From: an uncultured Cohaesibacter sp.
Lineage (GTDB): Bacteria; Pseudomonadota; Alphaproteobacteria; Rhizobiales; Cohaesibacteraceae
Length of the DNA: 64,000 bases
Assembly: GCF_963666525.1 (NCBI RefSeq)
Contig: NZ_OY762905.1
Location: forward strand, 5,039,001 to 5,103,000
Direction of reading: 5' to 3'
The notes under the pieces are model-generated. The model did not search any database. It was not told the DNA's origin and saw only the letters and a list, made by a program, of their open reading frames with translations. A program made the position numbers and the translations under genes. This document shows, in pieces, positions 8,515 to 16,383 of the stretch; the stretch's first letter is position 1; each line of letters opens with the position of its first letter.

Positions 8515-9363
8515 ATGGATATGTCAAAGCTAGAGGAATGGATCGGGCGAACCGAAACTTGCGAAGAAGTTATAGCGTCCTTTCCTGCCAATGCCCTAGC
8601 TGCCACACTTGATAGGGATGATCCGGAATATACGATCGGAACAGCCTTGCCCCCGCTCTGGCACTGGTTGCATTTCCTGCCGATTTTCAGGCTTTCAGAG
8701 GCTGGTTACGATGGACATGCGGCCCTTGGCGGCTTTTTGCCGCCGGTGGCCCTGCCACGTCGGATGTGGGCCGGTAGCCGGCTCAAATTCCTGTCTGCCA
8801 TGCCCATCGGCAACAAGCTTCGCAAGATATCAACCATCAAGGCCATCAAGGCCAAATCTGGCCGCTCCGGCCAACTGGTGTTCGTGACAGTCGGCCATCA
8901 GGTGTTTGACGGCGATACACTTGGCGTAGACGAAGAACATGACATCGTCTATCGCGAGCAGGCGGCCCCCGGAGCAACCCCGCCAGCAGTGCCATTGGCG
9001 CCGGAGAACAGTGCGTTTTCACGAGAAATCGATCCGAACCCGGTGTTGCTGTTCCGCTATTCGGCACTCACTTTCAACGGCCACCGCATCCACTATGACC
9101 AACCCTTTTGCGTCCAGTCCGAGGGCTATAAAGGGCTGGTCGTGCATGGCCCTCTGATCGCGACCCTGCTTCTTGATTTGCTGAGAAGAGAATATCCTTC
9201 TGCGACGGTACAGGAGTTCAATTTCCGGGCTGTCTCAACCATCTTCGACTCGGAGCGGTTCACCGTGCATGGGACCCCCGAAGGCGATAAAAAAGCCTTC
9301 AGGCTCTGGGCTCAAAGAGAAGATGGCGCGCTTGCGATGGATGCTACGGCGCGGATTGCGTAA
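8515..9363 (+). CDS. FAS1-like/MaoC-type acyl-CoA dehydratase (mesaconyl-CoA hydratase family)
   Basis: A 282-residue double hot-dog protein of the group that includes mesaconyl-C4-CoA and 3-methylfumaryl-CoA hydratases and eukaryotic HTD2. Visible marks are the N-terminal PPLWHWLHFLP stretch and, in the second half, RYSALTFNGHRIHYD, the hydratase-2-like motif with the catalytic Asp/His region, then VVHGPLIATLLLDLL. It would hydrate or dehydrate an enoyl-CoA in the cytosol. The neighbours (tex, and pyrK after 580 bp) give no pathway, so the acyl-CoA substrate is unknown. The start MDMSKLEEW was taken at 8515; a second ATG lies two codons on. Confidence 0.8.
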   Translation: MDMSKLEEWIGRTETCEEVIASFPANALAATLDRDDPEYTIGTALPPLWHWLHFLPIFRLSEAGYDGHAALGGFLPPVALPRRMWAGSRLKFLSAMPIGNKLRKISTIKAIKAKSGRSGQLVFVTVGHQVFDGDTLGVDEEHDIVYREQAAPGATPPAVPLAPENSAFSREIDPNPVLLFRYSALTFNGHRIHYDQPFCVQSEGYKGLVVHGPLIATLLLDLLRREYPSATVQEFNFRAVSTIFDSERFTVHGTPEGDKKAFRLWAQREDGALAMDATARIA

Positions 9364-9510
9364 GGATTCTAGCATCGCGTCATTTCGCTATCGGGCCTTG
9401 CCCATCTTTGCAAAGGCGGAGAAATCGCCGACATTCCACGGGAGGCATGACAGAGATTTGCCTCGCAAAGTTGACAGCATTATGTTTCGTTTTCGAGATA
9501 TTGGATAAAA

Positions 9511-9530
9511 AATTCTCAAATATGAGAATT
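9511..9530. promoter_or_regulatory. Palindromic operator upstream of pyrK (copy 1)
   Basis: AATTCTCA-AATA-TGAGAATT: perfect 8-bp arms with a 4-bp spacer. The same arms, ATTCTCA and TGAGAAT with a 4-bp AT spacer, recur at 17999-18017 in the promoter of the ABC transporter operon. Two copies in front of two functionally related operons make a shared regulator binding site likely. The best candidate regulator is the XRE protein at 18200. Confidence 0.75.
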
Positions 9531-9533
9531 GTC

Positions 9534-9563
9534 TTGACCGATCCTGATTTTGAGGGGTAAGCT
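9534..9563 (+). promoter_or_regulatory. Possible sigma-70 promoter of the pyrKD operon
   Basis: TTGACC at 9534-9539 and TAAGCT at 9558-9563, separated by 18 bp. The -35 element begins 4 bp after the palindromic operator. The match is modest, so the assignment is tentative. Confidence 0.4.
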
Positions 9564-9944
9564 CTCATCTTAGCAATACTGGAACTAGGAACAAGAGATG
9601 ACTCTTCCCTTTTCGAGCTTTTGTCGCGGCGCCGGGCATCCGACGCATACAGCGCTGACTGTGCGGATCTGGTGCATCAAATCGATCCAGAAACAGAGCC
9701 TGACGCTTGCTTCCTCTCTTTCCATGCTTCCATCCATGGTCCGCCGCAAGGCTGACCGCATTGCATTGACTTGGCCATCTCTCTTGCGTCTGCATCGAGC
9801 GAACAATCGCCGATGGTGCTTGGCTCTCCGTTCCTGATCGTTTTCCGATCTCCCCTTTCAAAACAATTTCCTTTTGCCAGCTTTCTTCGTTTCAAGCCCG
9901 GACTTGAAGCGAAGCGAGACCCATTTTCTATTTCAGAGAGAACA
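9564..9944 (+). other. Long pyrK leader with a 12-bp hairpin at 9885-9914
   Basis: About 380 bp separate the proposed promoter from the pyrK ATG. Near its end CTTCGTTTCAAG and CTTGAAGCGAAG pair over 12 bp (one U-G) around a CCCGGA loop, and the stretch that follows, to the ATG, is T-rich in part. This could be an attenuator or a translation-control hairpin. A 79-codon open frame beginning at 9598 has no recognisable protein character, so I do not call it a gene. Confidence 0.45.
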
Positions 9945-10760
9945 ATGACCATCGATATCGGATTCAAACGCATTTACGAGACATCCTGTGTTGTCAAAAG
10001 CAACATAACGATCAATCGCGAATACAAGCGGATGGTGCTGGATGCTCCGTCACGGATTCTCGATTGCGAGCCGGGGCAGTTCTTTCATTTGCTCTGTCCG
10101 AGCACGAGCGAGCTGCAGCCCTATTTCCGCCGCCCCATGAGCATCTATGGATACTATCCAGACACCGGTGAGCTGCATTTTCTCTACAAGATAGCCGGCG
10201 AGGGTACTGCCGCCCTTGCGTCCCTGGAGCCGGGAGAGGCGTTGAATGTCGTCGGCCCGCTTGGGCATGGTTTTGAAATTCGGGATGACTGGCAGCACCT
10301 GATGGTCGTTGCACGTGGCGTCGGGCTGGCAACACTGGCACCATTGGCCCATAAGGCCCGGCTGATGGGGCGCAAGCTGACGGCAATTTGCAGCGCCAGA
10401 TCGCCCGAGGTATTGATGTCGATCGATCATTTCCGTGAACTCGGCGCAAACGTCATCCCTGTCACGGACAGCGAAGGTACATCCAGCGTCCAAAATCTGG
10501 AACGTCTGATCGAGCAGCAAATCACAAACGAAGATGTAGACGCCTTCTACACCTGCGGTTCCAGCCGGATCCTGCATCTGTTGCAGTCCATAAGCACACG
10601 ATACGGAATCCCCGGCCAGATAGCCCTTGAGCAACAGATGGCCTGTGGCGTTGGCATGTGTCAGTGCTGCGTCCGGTCTTTCCGTCGCAATGGCGGAATT
10701 GTCAATGAGCGGGTCTGCAAGGAAGGCCCGGTATTCGATCTTCAAGAGGCCATTGCATGA
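9945..10760 (+). CDS. PyrK-like FAD/[2Fe-2S] electron-transfer subunit of dihydroorotate dehydrogenase
   Basis: A 271-residue ferredoxin-reductase-type protein. The FAD domain carries FRRPMSIYGYY and the NAD domain carries GPLGHGFEI and ARGVGLATLAPL. The C-terminus has the [2Fe-2S] cysteines Cys234, Cys239, Cys242 and Cys258 in the C-x4-C-x2-C-x15-C pattern expected of PyrK. The ATG at 9945, with GAGAGAA in front, gives the normal N-terminus. It shares ATGA with the PyrD gene, so the two are coupled and should form a PyrK2PyrD2 complex that exchanges electrons between NAD(H) and orotate/dihydroorotate. Most alphaproteobacteria make pyrimidines with a quinone-linked PyrD, so a type 1B pair in a catabolic setting suggests reduction of orotate. 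Confidence 0.85.
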   Translation: MTIDIGFKRIYETSCVVKSNITINREYKRMVLDAPSRILDCEPGQFFHLLCPSTSELQPYFRRPMSIYGYYPDTGELHFLYKIAGEGTAALASLEPGEALNVVGPLGHGFEIRDDWQHLMVVARGVGLATLAPLAHKARLMGRKLTAICSARSPEVLMSIDHFRELGANVIPVTDSEGTSSVQNLERLIEQQITNEDVDAFYTCGSSRILHLLQSISTRYGIPGQIALEQQMACGVGMCQCCVRSFRRNGGIVNERVCKEGPVFDLQEAIA

Positions 10761-11701
10761 CTGATCTTTCCGTAACTGTCGGTTCCCTGCGTCTTCAGAA
10801 CCCGATCATGCCGGCCTCCGGAACCTTTTCGGAAGATCTGGCAAAGGTTTTCGACATCGGCATGCTTGGCGCACATGTGACCAAGACGATCACGCGCGAC
10901 ATTCGCGGAGGCAATCCAACGCCTCGTGTCTGCGAAGTGCGGGGATCAATGTTGAATTCGATCGGTATCCCTAGCAAGGGCGTCGACTATTTCAAATCCG
11001 AAGTCGTTCCCTTCTATAATCAGTATGACACGCCACTCGTCGTCAGCATCTCGGCGGGCAGTGCCGACGAGTTTGCACGCCTGTGCGAGGAAATCAGCGT
11101 TCCCGGCGTGGCAGCCATTGAGGTCAACATCTCGTGCCCCAACATTGAGGCCGATGGCAAGGCCTTCGCCATGCGTCCCTCAACCACCGAAGAGGTCATG
11201 AGAAGGCTCAGGTCTGCAACGGATCTGCCGCTATGGGCCAAGCTGTCACCGAACACTGGCGAGACGACGGAGGTCGCACTCGCAGCGGAAGGGGCAGGGG
11301 CTGACGCCCTCGTCGTTGCCAATACGCTCCTTTCTATGGCCATCGATATCCGTACCCGCAAACCAAAGCTAGGCAATCTGATGGGGGGGCTGTCCGGCCC
11401 GGGCCTCAAACCCATCACCCTTCGCATGACCTACCAGTGCGCAAAAGCCGTCGATATCCCGATCATCGGCTGTGGCGGCATTTCGACGGTCGAGGATGTC
11501 ATCGAATATCTCATCGCTGGGGCATCTGCTGTCCAGGTGGGGACCGCAACCTTTATCCGCCCGACTGCCATGGTGCAGATCATTCGTGACCTTGCCGCCT
11601 ATGTCGAAAGTCAGGGCCTTGTCGGTGTTTCTGACCTCACAGGCTCGATCCGCGATGAGGAAGCCTCCGATGGCATCGTATTTTTGGAAGCAGCACAATG
11701 A
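10757..11701 (+). CDS. Dihydroorotate dehydrogenase family protein, class 1B catalytic subunit
   Basis: A 314-residue FMN TIM-barrel protein. It has the 1B hallmarks: VTKTITRD with the active-site lysine, MLNSIGIP, NISCPN with the catalytic cysteine Cys127, ANTLLSM, and the FMN phosphate-binding GCGGIST and GASAVQVGTA. The asparagine-rich residues that hold the orotate carboxylate and ring in class 1 enzymes look conserved, so orotate/dihydroorotate is the likeliest substrate pair. It is not PreA/PydA, because the C-terminal 4Fe-4S domain is absent. The gene is coupled by ATGA overlaps both to pyrK before it and to the amidase after it. The direction of catalysis is inferred from context. Confidence 0.82.
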   Translation: MTDLSVTVGSLRLQNPIMPASGTFSEDLAKVFDIGMLGAHVTKTITRDIRGGNPTPRVCEVRGSMLNSIGIPSKGVDYFKSEVVPFYNQYDTPLVVSISAGSADEFARLCEEISVPGVAAIEVNISCPNIEADGKAFAMRPSTTEEVMRRLRSATDLPLWAKLSPNTGETTEVALAAEGAGADALVVANTLLSMAIDIRTRKPKLGNLMGGLSGPGLKPITLRMTYQCAKAVDIPIIGCGGISTVEDVIEYLIAGASAVQVGTATFIRPTAMVQIIRDLAAYVESQGLVGVSDLTGSIRDEEASDGIVFLEAAQ

Positions 11702-12990
11702 CCGCACTATCCCTGTCCATGATTCCGAGTAACACCCACACCGACTATCAGGCCATTGCGTCGCAACTTTTTGACGAGATAGCGGCCTTTTCAGCGGACG
11801 TACAGGGCATCAGCCGACCGGCCTTCTCGGAGCTGGAGACACGCACGCTGGCCTATCTGGCGGATTTTGCCGAGAGCCATGGTCTTGATGTTTCCTATGA
11901 TGCAGGCCAAAACGCCGTCTTTTCCCTACCGTGCGACACAGACGCCGAGGCTTTTGTGATCGTCGGCTCCCACGTCGACACCGTACCGCAAGGTGGAAAC
12001 TTCGACGGTTTGGCTGGTGTCATCACTGGGCTGATGTGTCTGGTGCGGGCCCAGAATGAGGGATTGCGCTTCGCACAGCCGGTAAAAGTTCTGGCCATGC
12101 GCGGTGAGGAAAGTGCCTGGTTCGGGCCGTGCTACATCGCCTCGAAGGCATTGCTTGGTCGCTTGACGCCAGAGGAACTGCGAGCCCGCCACAAGGGTGA
12201 CAGGAAAACGCTCGATGAACATATGGAAGCCGTCGGGATCGACATGGCAGCCGTAAGGGATGGCCAACCGCTGCTCGATACAAAATCCGTGCGCGCATAC
12301 ATCGAGCTTCATATCGAGCAAGGCCCGTTGCTGGTTCAAAAAGATCTGCCCGCCGCTGTGGTATCCGGCATTCGCGGCAACTTCCGCCATCAGAAGATCC
12401 GCTGCGTTGGTGAGGCAGGGCATTCAGGCGCAGTGCCTCGAGCCTTTCGCCGAGACCCCGTTCTGGCGCTGGCCGACCTTTTGACCCGCCTTGATGAAAG
12501 CTGGCTGACCATTCTTCAAAAAGGCGATGATCTGGTCCTGACAAGTGGCATCGTCTCAACCGATGTTGAACGTCATGCACTGTCTCGCATACCAGACTGG
12601 GTGGATTTCAGCCTCGACATCCGTAGCCAGAGTTCTCATGTGCTTAAGGCCATGCAGGAGCTACTGGCGCAGGAAATGCGGACAATCGAGCGCGAGCGCA
12701 GAGTAAGTTTCGAACTGGACGACACACTGCTCACCGCTCCAGCTCTCAGTGACCCGACAATTGTCGAGGGAATGAAATCTGCCATGGAAACCATCGGTCT
12801 GGAGCCCTTTGTGATGGCTTCGGGCGCAGGTCATGATGCCGCCGTTTTCGCCAATGCCGGCGTGCCGACAGCGATGGTTTTTGTCAGGAACCGAAACGGG
12901 TCTCACAACCCCGCCGAAGCCATGGACATCCCAGATTTCATGATCGCAACGGAGATCATCTACACCTATCTCATGGAGGCAAAGAGCTGA
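11698..12990 (+). CDS. M20-family N-carbamoyl-amino-acid amidohydrolase (ureidosuccinase/allantoate amidohydrolase type)
   Basis: A 430-residue metallo-amidase of the hydantoinase/carbamoylase group. Metal-site motifs are VGSHVDTVPQGGNFDG, RGEESAWFG, LHIEQGP and, near the C-terminus, SGAGHDAAVFA and SHNPAEAMD. GEAGHSGAVP marks the lid domain. Family members split N-carbamoyl amino acids, beta-ureidopropionate or allantoate into the amine, CO2 and ammonia. Behind PyrK-PyrD, N-carbamoyl-L-aspartate is the logical substrate: orotate to dihydroorotate to carbamoyl-aspartate to aspartate. The ring-opening dihydroorotase is not in the window and would have to come from elsewhere. The frame overlaps pyrD by 4 bp, so it belongs to the same transcript. 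Confidence 0.85.
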   Translation: MTALSLSMIPSNTHTDYQAIASQLFDEIAAFSADVQGISRPAFSELETRTLAYLADFAESHGLDVSYDAGQNAVFSLPCDTDAEAFVIVGSHVDTVPQGGNFDGLAGVITGLMCLVRAQNEGLRFAQPVKVLAMRGEESAWFGPCYIASKALLGRLTPEELRARHKGDRKTLDEHMEAVGIDMAAVRDGQPLLDTKSVRAYIELHIEQGPLLVQKDLPAAVVSGIRGNFRHQKIRCVGEAGHSGAVPRAFRRDPVLALADLLTRLDESWLTILQKGDDLVLTSGIVSTDVERHALSRIPDWVDFSLDIRSQSSHVLKAMQELLAQEMRTIERERRVSFELDDTLLTAPALSDPTIVEGMKSAMETIGLEPFVMASGAGHDAAVFANAGVPTAMVFVRNRNGSHNPAEAMDIPDFMIATEIIYTYLMEAKS

Positions 12991-13114
12991 AAAACAGCCG
13001 AAGTCTCCTGATTACGTCCCCGACGTGCAGGACCCGCCCTGCATCAATGGCCACAAGGCCTCTCAATACACAACAAACCGCACACTAGAGCCACACATAC
13101 GGAAAGGCAAAACA

Positions 13115-13435
13115 ATGTTCAAAGAACTACTCGACATCCTTATCGAAGGAAGCAAGGGCGTCAGCGCCTACAAGAAATGCGCCAGTGTCGCCCGCGAAAA
13201 GGCTGTGTCAAACCCTGACCATGCCGCTTGCTACTTCCTGTTCGGCATCATCGCCCAGGATTTTGCAGACAAGTTCGACCGGGAACCTCTGAGCAGCGCT
13301 GTTGCCAAGGACCAGTATGACCGTATCGAAAACTACACCAAACTGCTTGGTGAAGCCTTTGGGTCCGGTACGGCCGAGGCACAAGTGGCAGCACTCAACA
13401 GTGTCGCCAAGGAAATCGTTCCTCAAATTTCCTGA
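13115..13435 (+). CDS. Small helical protein of unknown function at the end of the pyrKD-amidase operon
   Basis: 106 residues from ATG 13115, chosen for the GGAAAGG site 8 bp upstream and because the upstream extension looks unlike protein. The sequence begins MFKELLDILIEG, is rich in Ala, Lys and Glu, and looks all-helical. It has two cysteines (KKCASVAR and HAACYFLFG), no signal peptide and no membrane span. I do not recognise a family. It lies 124 bp after the amidase on the same strand and is the last gene before a convergent operon. It could be a small accessory or regulatory subunit of the pathway; no catalytic motif supports an enzyme. Confidence 0.6.
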   Translation: MFKELLDILIEGSKGVSAYKKCASVAREKAVSNPDHAACYFLFGIIAQDFADKFDREPLSSAVAKDQYDRIENYTKLLGEAFGSGTAEAQVAALNSVAKEIVPQIS

Positions 13436-13477
13436 TCAATCGACAGCGTCTCTTTCAAGAGCCGTTTGGTGGCTGGA

Positions 13478-13504
13478 AGGCGATCCTCTTGCCAAGGATC
13501 GCCT
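13478..13504 (+). terminator. Hairpin after the small gene
   Basis: Perfect 10-bp arms (AGGCGATCCT/AGGATCGCCT) with a 7-nt loop, 40 bp beyond the stop of the small gene. No T-run follows, so termination may be weak. The stretch from here to 13795 has no convincing gene on either strand. Confidence 0.55.
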
Positions 13505-13795
13505 CAACGGCACCATGCAACCTCCGTCTGGTCAGACAAGCCTCACAAGGCATCACGCCACAATACACGCGCCCACAGCATCCGCGGCATGGCGCACCAG
13601 ATAGTGCGGATAGCGCTTTATAGATCCCCCAACCAATTTTGCCGAACCACAAAAAAGCAGGCCACCTGTAGGAGGGGACCGCTGGAATTCGTTTTTGCCT
13701 TTGACCGACCCTGAAGATGCACGGCTCCGGCATCCTTCGCATTCGTGGAGACGGGGTAAAAGGCCTTTGCAAGCGCTAGAGGGAAAAGAGTAGCT

Positions 13796-13817
13796 AGGCC
13801 CGCCAACTGACGGGCCT
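13796..13817 (-). terminator. Hairpin after the ABC transporter operon
   Basis: AGGCCCG and CGGGCCT form a 7-bp GC-rich stem with an 8-nt loop, 11 bp beyond the stop codon of the last transporter gene. It is a likely terminator for the leftward operon. Confidence 0.6.
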
Positions 13818-13828
13818 TTCAGCATCGC

Positions 13829-14566
13829 CTAAAGGAAGCGGTCCTCAACTCGCCGACGGCCATAATCGAGGATGGCGAACAGTGCCCAGCCGACGAAGGA
13901 CAAGAGAATGACCATGCCCATCACCGTAGCGGTATCGGCATTTTCCTGACCGGTGGCCAGTACAAACCCCATGCCCTTGTTGGCGCCCATCAACTCGCCG
14001 ATGACGGCTGCTGTCATCGCCAGCGTGGTTGCCACGGTTGCTCCGGCGAAGAGCGTTGGAATGGCGGCTGGCAATTCGATGTGCCAGAATCTCTGCCATG
14101 GGGACAATCTAAGCACAACAGACAGATCCGAATAGGATTTGTTCATGTAGCGAATGCCCGAGAGCATCGCGGTCATGACGGGAAAGAAGGTTACAACAGC
14201 CACAAGTGCAACTTTGGGTGAAGCACCAAGGCCAAGCCACAACAGCAGAAGTGGTGCAATTGCGATCTTGGGAATGGTCTGTAGCAGCAGGATGAGCGGT
14301 GTCAACACCCGCTCTACAATGGGAAAGCGCGAGAAGACCAACGCGGCCGCAATACCGACGACTGCACCCAGAATGAACCCGCCAAAAACTTCCGAAAGCG
14401 TCACATAGATGTGCCATGCCAGATCTCCCCTCTGAAACAGGAAAATGATCCGCTCAGCCACTTCAATGGGACCGGGAAGCAGATAGTGTGGCACATCGAA
14501 AATCGGAACCGCCGCGCCCCAAAGCACGGCGATTCCAACGAGGCCTATGATGGCTTTCAAGAACAT
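13829..14566 (-). CDS. ABC transporter permease (SsuC/ThiX type), second copy in operon
   Basis: A 245-residue inner-membrane protein of the binding-protein-dependent permease family. About six membrane spans are visible, with the EAA-type loop that contacts the ATPase (LSPWQRFWHIELPAAIPTLFAGATVA). The N-terminal VPHYLLPGPIEVAERI is typical of the nitrate/taurine/thiamine-precursor subgroup. It starts 6 bp after the binding-protein gene and is the last gene of the leftward operon. Together with the other permease it would make a heterodimeric channel for the ligand of the NMT1/THI5-like binding protein. Confidence 0.9.
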   Translation of the reverse strand: MFLKAIIGLVGIAVLWGAAVPIFDVPHYLLPGPIEVAERIIFLFQRGDLAWHIYVTLSEVFGGFILGAVVGIAAALVFSRFPIVERVLTPLILLLQTIPKIAIAPLLLLWLGLGASPKVALVAVVTFFPVMTAMLSGIRYMNKSYSDLSVVLRLSPWQRFWHIELPAAIPTLFAGATVATTLAMTAAVIGELMGANKGMGFVLATGQENADTATVMGMVILLSFVGWALFAILDYGRRRVEDRFL

Positions 14567-14572
14567 GAGCGA

Positions 14573-15568
14573 CTACTTGATATCGGAAGGATCGACAACG
14601 AAGTCAGCGGCTTTCGCACCACCGGAGATGACTTTGTACTCGGTCAGAATATCAATGTTCTTCTGCCATGCATCAAGGTCAGCTGCGCCGAGGCCCTTTT
14701 CCTTGGTCAGAGCGCTCTGCCATACGGAAGCAACGAAGGTCTTTTCGAATGCAGTCGACAGCATGGCTTTCTGGTCGGTCCAGGTCGGGGTGTATTTGTC
14801 CATGGAGATCTGCAGCGCATCATCGATATGGCCATCAATGACCCATGCATAGGATGCGGTAACAGCGTTGGTCATGCGCTTGACCAGATCGGGATTGTCA
14901 GCCAGCAGCTTGGAGCTGGTGACGAGCACGTTGCCAAAGGACGGCAGGAAGTCGTTGGACAGGATCATGTTGACTTCGAAACCATTGGCTTCCAGAGCAT
15001 ATTTGCGCAGCTCGGAGAAGATGATGGCATCGACATCGTCAGACTGCAGCGTCTGGACAATCGCACCGGAAGAAACAACTTCAACCTTTACGTCGTCGAG
15101 GGTCAGACCAGCTTTGGCAAGGCCGACCTGCAGCTGCAGATAGTTCGGGCTGCCCAGTGAGGTAACAGCAACAGTCTTGCCTTTCAGATCGGCGTAAGTC
15201 TTGATGCCGCTGGAGCTTTTGGCAAGCAGGGCGCCGATGCCGCGCTGATAGGTGGTGTGAACAACTTTGATCGGCAGACCATTGGAAGCAGCTGCGACGA
15301 CAGCGTCGCCGTTGGGGAAGCCGAAATCAACGTTGCCGGCAGCAATGTTGGTCAGAATGTCGGATGCGCCGCCATAGAGAAATTCAACTTCAATACCCTG
15401 ATCGGCGAAGAAGCCGTTTTCAACGCCAGCATAGAGTGGTGCATAGAAGGGTACAACGTTACCGTCGATCTGCAGAACGACCTTGTCCTCGGCAGAAGCG
15501 CCCGTGGTGAAGATGGATGTGGCAACCAGAGCAAGGGTTGCTGCAAGTCCTCTGATGGTGAAAGACAT
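14573..15568 (-). CDS. NMT1/THI5-like ABC substrate-binding protein, probably for a pyrimidine compound
   Basis: 331 residues with a clear signal peptide (MSFTIRGLAATLALVATSI, cleaved near GASA-ED). It then shows the NMT1/THI5 fold marks: PLYAGVENGFFADQGIEVEFLYGG, DFGFPNGDAV and LKGKTVAVTSLGSPN. This family binds thiamine-pyrimidine precursors, other pyrimidines, riboflavin, nitrate or sulfonates. The ATG at 15568 shares one base with the stop of the phosphorylase gene (TAATG). The neighbours (nucleoside phosphorylase, and the PyrKD-amidase operon with the same operator) point to a pyrimidine base, nucleoside or orotate as ligand. That is inference. Confidence 0.85.
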   Translation of the reverse strand: MSFTIRGLAATLALVATSIFTTGASAEDKVVLQIDGNVVPFYAPLYAGVENGFFADQGIEVEFLYGGASDILTNIAAGNVDFGFPNGDAVVAAASNGLPIKVVHTTYQRGIGALLAKSSSGIKTYADLKGKTVAVTSLGSPNYLQLQVGLAKAGLTLDDVKVEVVSSGAIVQTLQSDDVDAIIFSELRKYALEANGFEVNMILSNDFLPSFGNVLVTSSKLLADNPDLVKRMTNAVTASYAWVIDGHIDDALQISMDKYTPTWTDQKAMLSTAFEKTFVASVWQSALTKEKGLGAADLDAWQKNIDILTEYKVISGGAKAADFVVDPSDIK

Positions 15569-16383
15569 TATTGTTTTTCCTTTGCGGTTTGGTGATAGTC
15601 GGAAGTTCTGGCCAACGCTGTACCAGCTATGTCGAGAAGTTTGCGTTGCGTGGGTTCGTAATCGACGAGCCAATCATTGGTCGCCCGATTGCCATGGACG
15701 CCAAGAAGGCAGGCCCCCTTCAGCCCGAGGCTGGCGGCAACAGACAGCACCGTCTGGCATTCCATATCGACACCGACGGCCCCGCGCGCCTGCAACTCCT
15801 TCAGGTAGCTGATCTTGGGGGGCTGGGTTGTGGACGTCACGACGGAGCGGTCCTGACCAAAATAATAGCTGTCTGTGCTGCCGACCATGCCGGAATAGAT
15901 CCGCGTATCGTCGCCGAGATCGGTGGACATCAGAGCCTGGTGCAGGTCAGCATCGGCAAGAGCAAGTCCATTCTCGACACCGGAGTAGAGCCGTGCCACG
16001 GAAGAATAGCCGGTTGCCTTGTCGACGCATAGGAAGGAACCTGTCGGGATTTCCTTAACAAGAGACGACATGCCACCAACGCGTATGACCCGTTTGGCGC
16101 CGAGCAAGGACAGCTCGATGAGAGCAATCTCAGTGGACGACCCGCCAATGCCGGTCGAACAGATGGTAAGCGGGTGACCGCGATATTTACCGGAAACGAC
16201 AGCGAACTCGCGCTTGCGGCCGAAATCCTGAACATCATCCAGTTGATCCGCCAGCAGGGCCACGCGATCCGGATCGCCGGGTAACAGCACGTCGGGGTAG
16301 ATGTCGCCGGGCCCACAAGGCAAATGGGGCGGACGTCCATTGGTAAATGGATGTTCGGCAGTCGGGGTTGACTTACTGCTCAT
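15568..16383 (-). CDS. Uridine-phosphorylase-family nucleoside phosphorylase
   Basis: A 271-residue PNP/UDP-1 family protein. Phosphate- and ribose-site motifs are LLPGDPDRV (residues 34-41), STGIGGSSTEIALIEL and VIRVGG, and the GVDMECQTV segment near residue 200 supplies the ribose-binding Met-Glu. The family converts nucleoside plus phosphate into base plus ribose-1-phosphate in the cytosol. The gene lies inside an ABC operon, overlapping the permease before it by 11 bp and the binding protein after it by 1 bp. An imported nucleoside would therefore be split at once. It is somewhat longer at the N-terminus than E. coli Udp. Pyrimidine specificity is likely from context but not proven by a motif. 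Confidence 0.85.
   Translation of the reverse strand: MSSKSTPTAEHPFTNGRPPHLPCGPGDIYPDVLLPGDPDRVALLADQLDDVQDFGRKREFAVVSGKYRGHPLTICSTGIGGSSTEIALIELSLLGAKRVIRVGGMSSLVKEIPTGSFLCVDKATGYSSVARLYSGVENGLALADADLHQALMSTDLGDDTRIYSGMVGSTDSYYFGQDRSVVTSTTQPPKISYLKELQARGAVGVDMECQTVLSVAASLGLKGACLLGVHGNRATNDWLVDYEPTQRKLLDIAGTALARTSDYHQTAKEKQ

Noticed and set aside
9598-9837. A 79-codon frame in the pyrK leader
   Set aside because: GGAAC precedes its ATG, but the composition is not protein-like and nothing was recognised; kept only as a possible leader peptide.
10757-11701. PyrD-like protein considered as dihydropyrimidine dehydrogenase PreA
   Set aside because: The C-terminal 4Fe-4S ferredoxin domain is missing, and the partner is PyrK rather than PreT.
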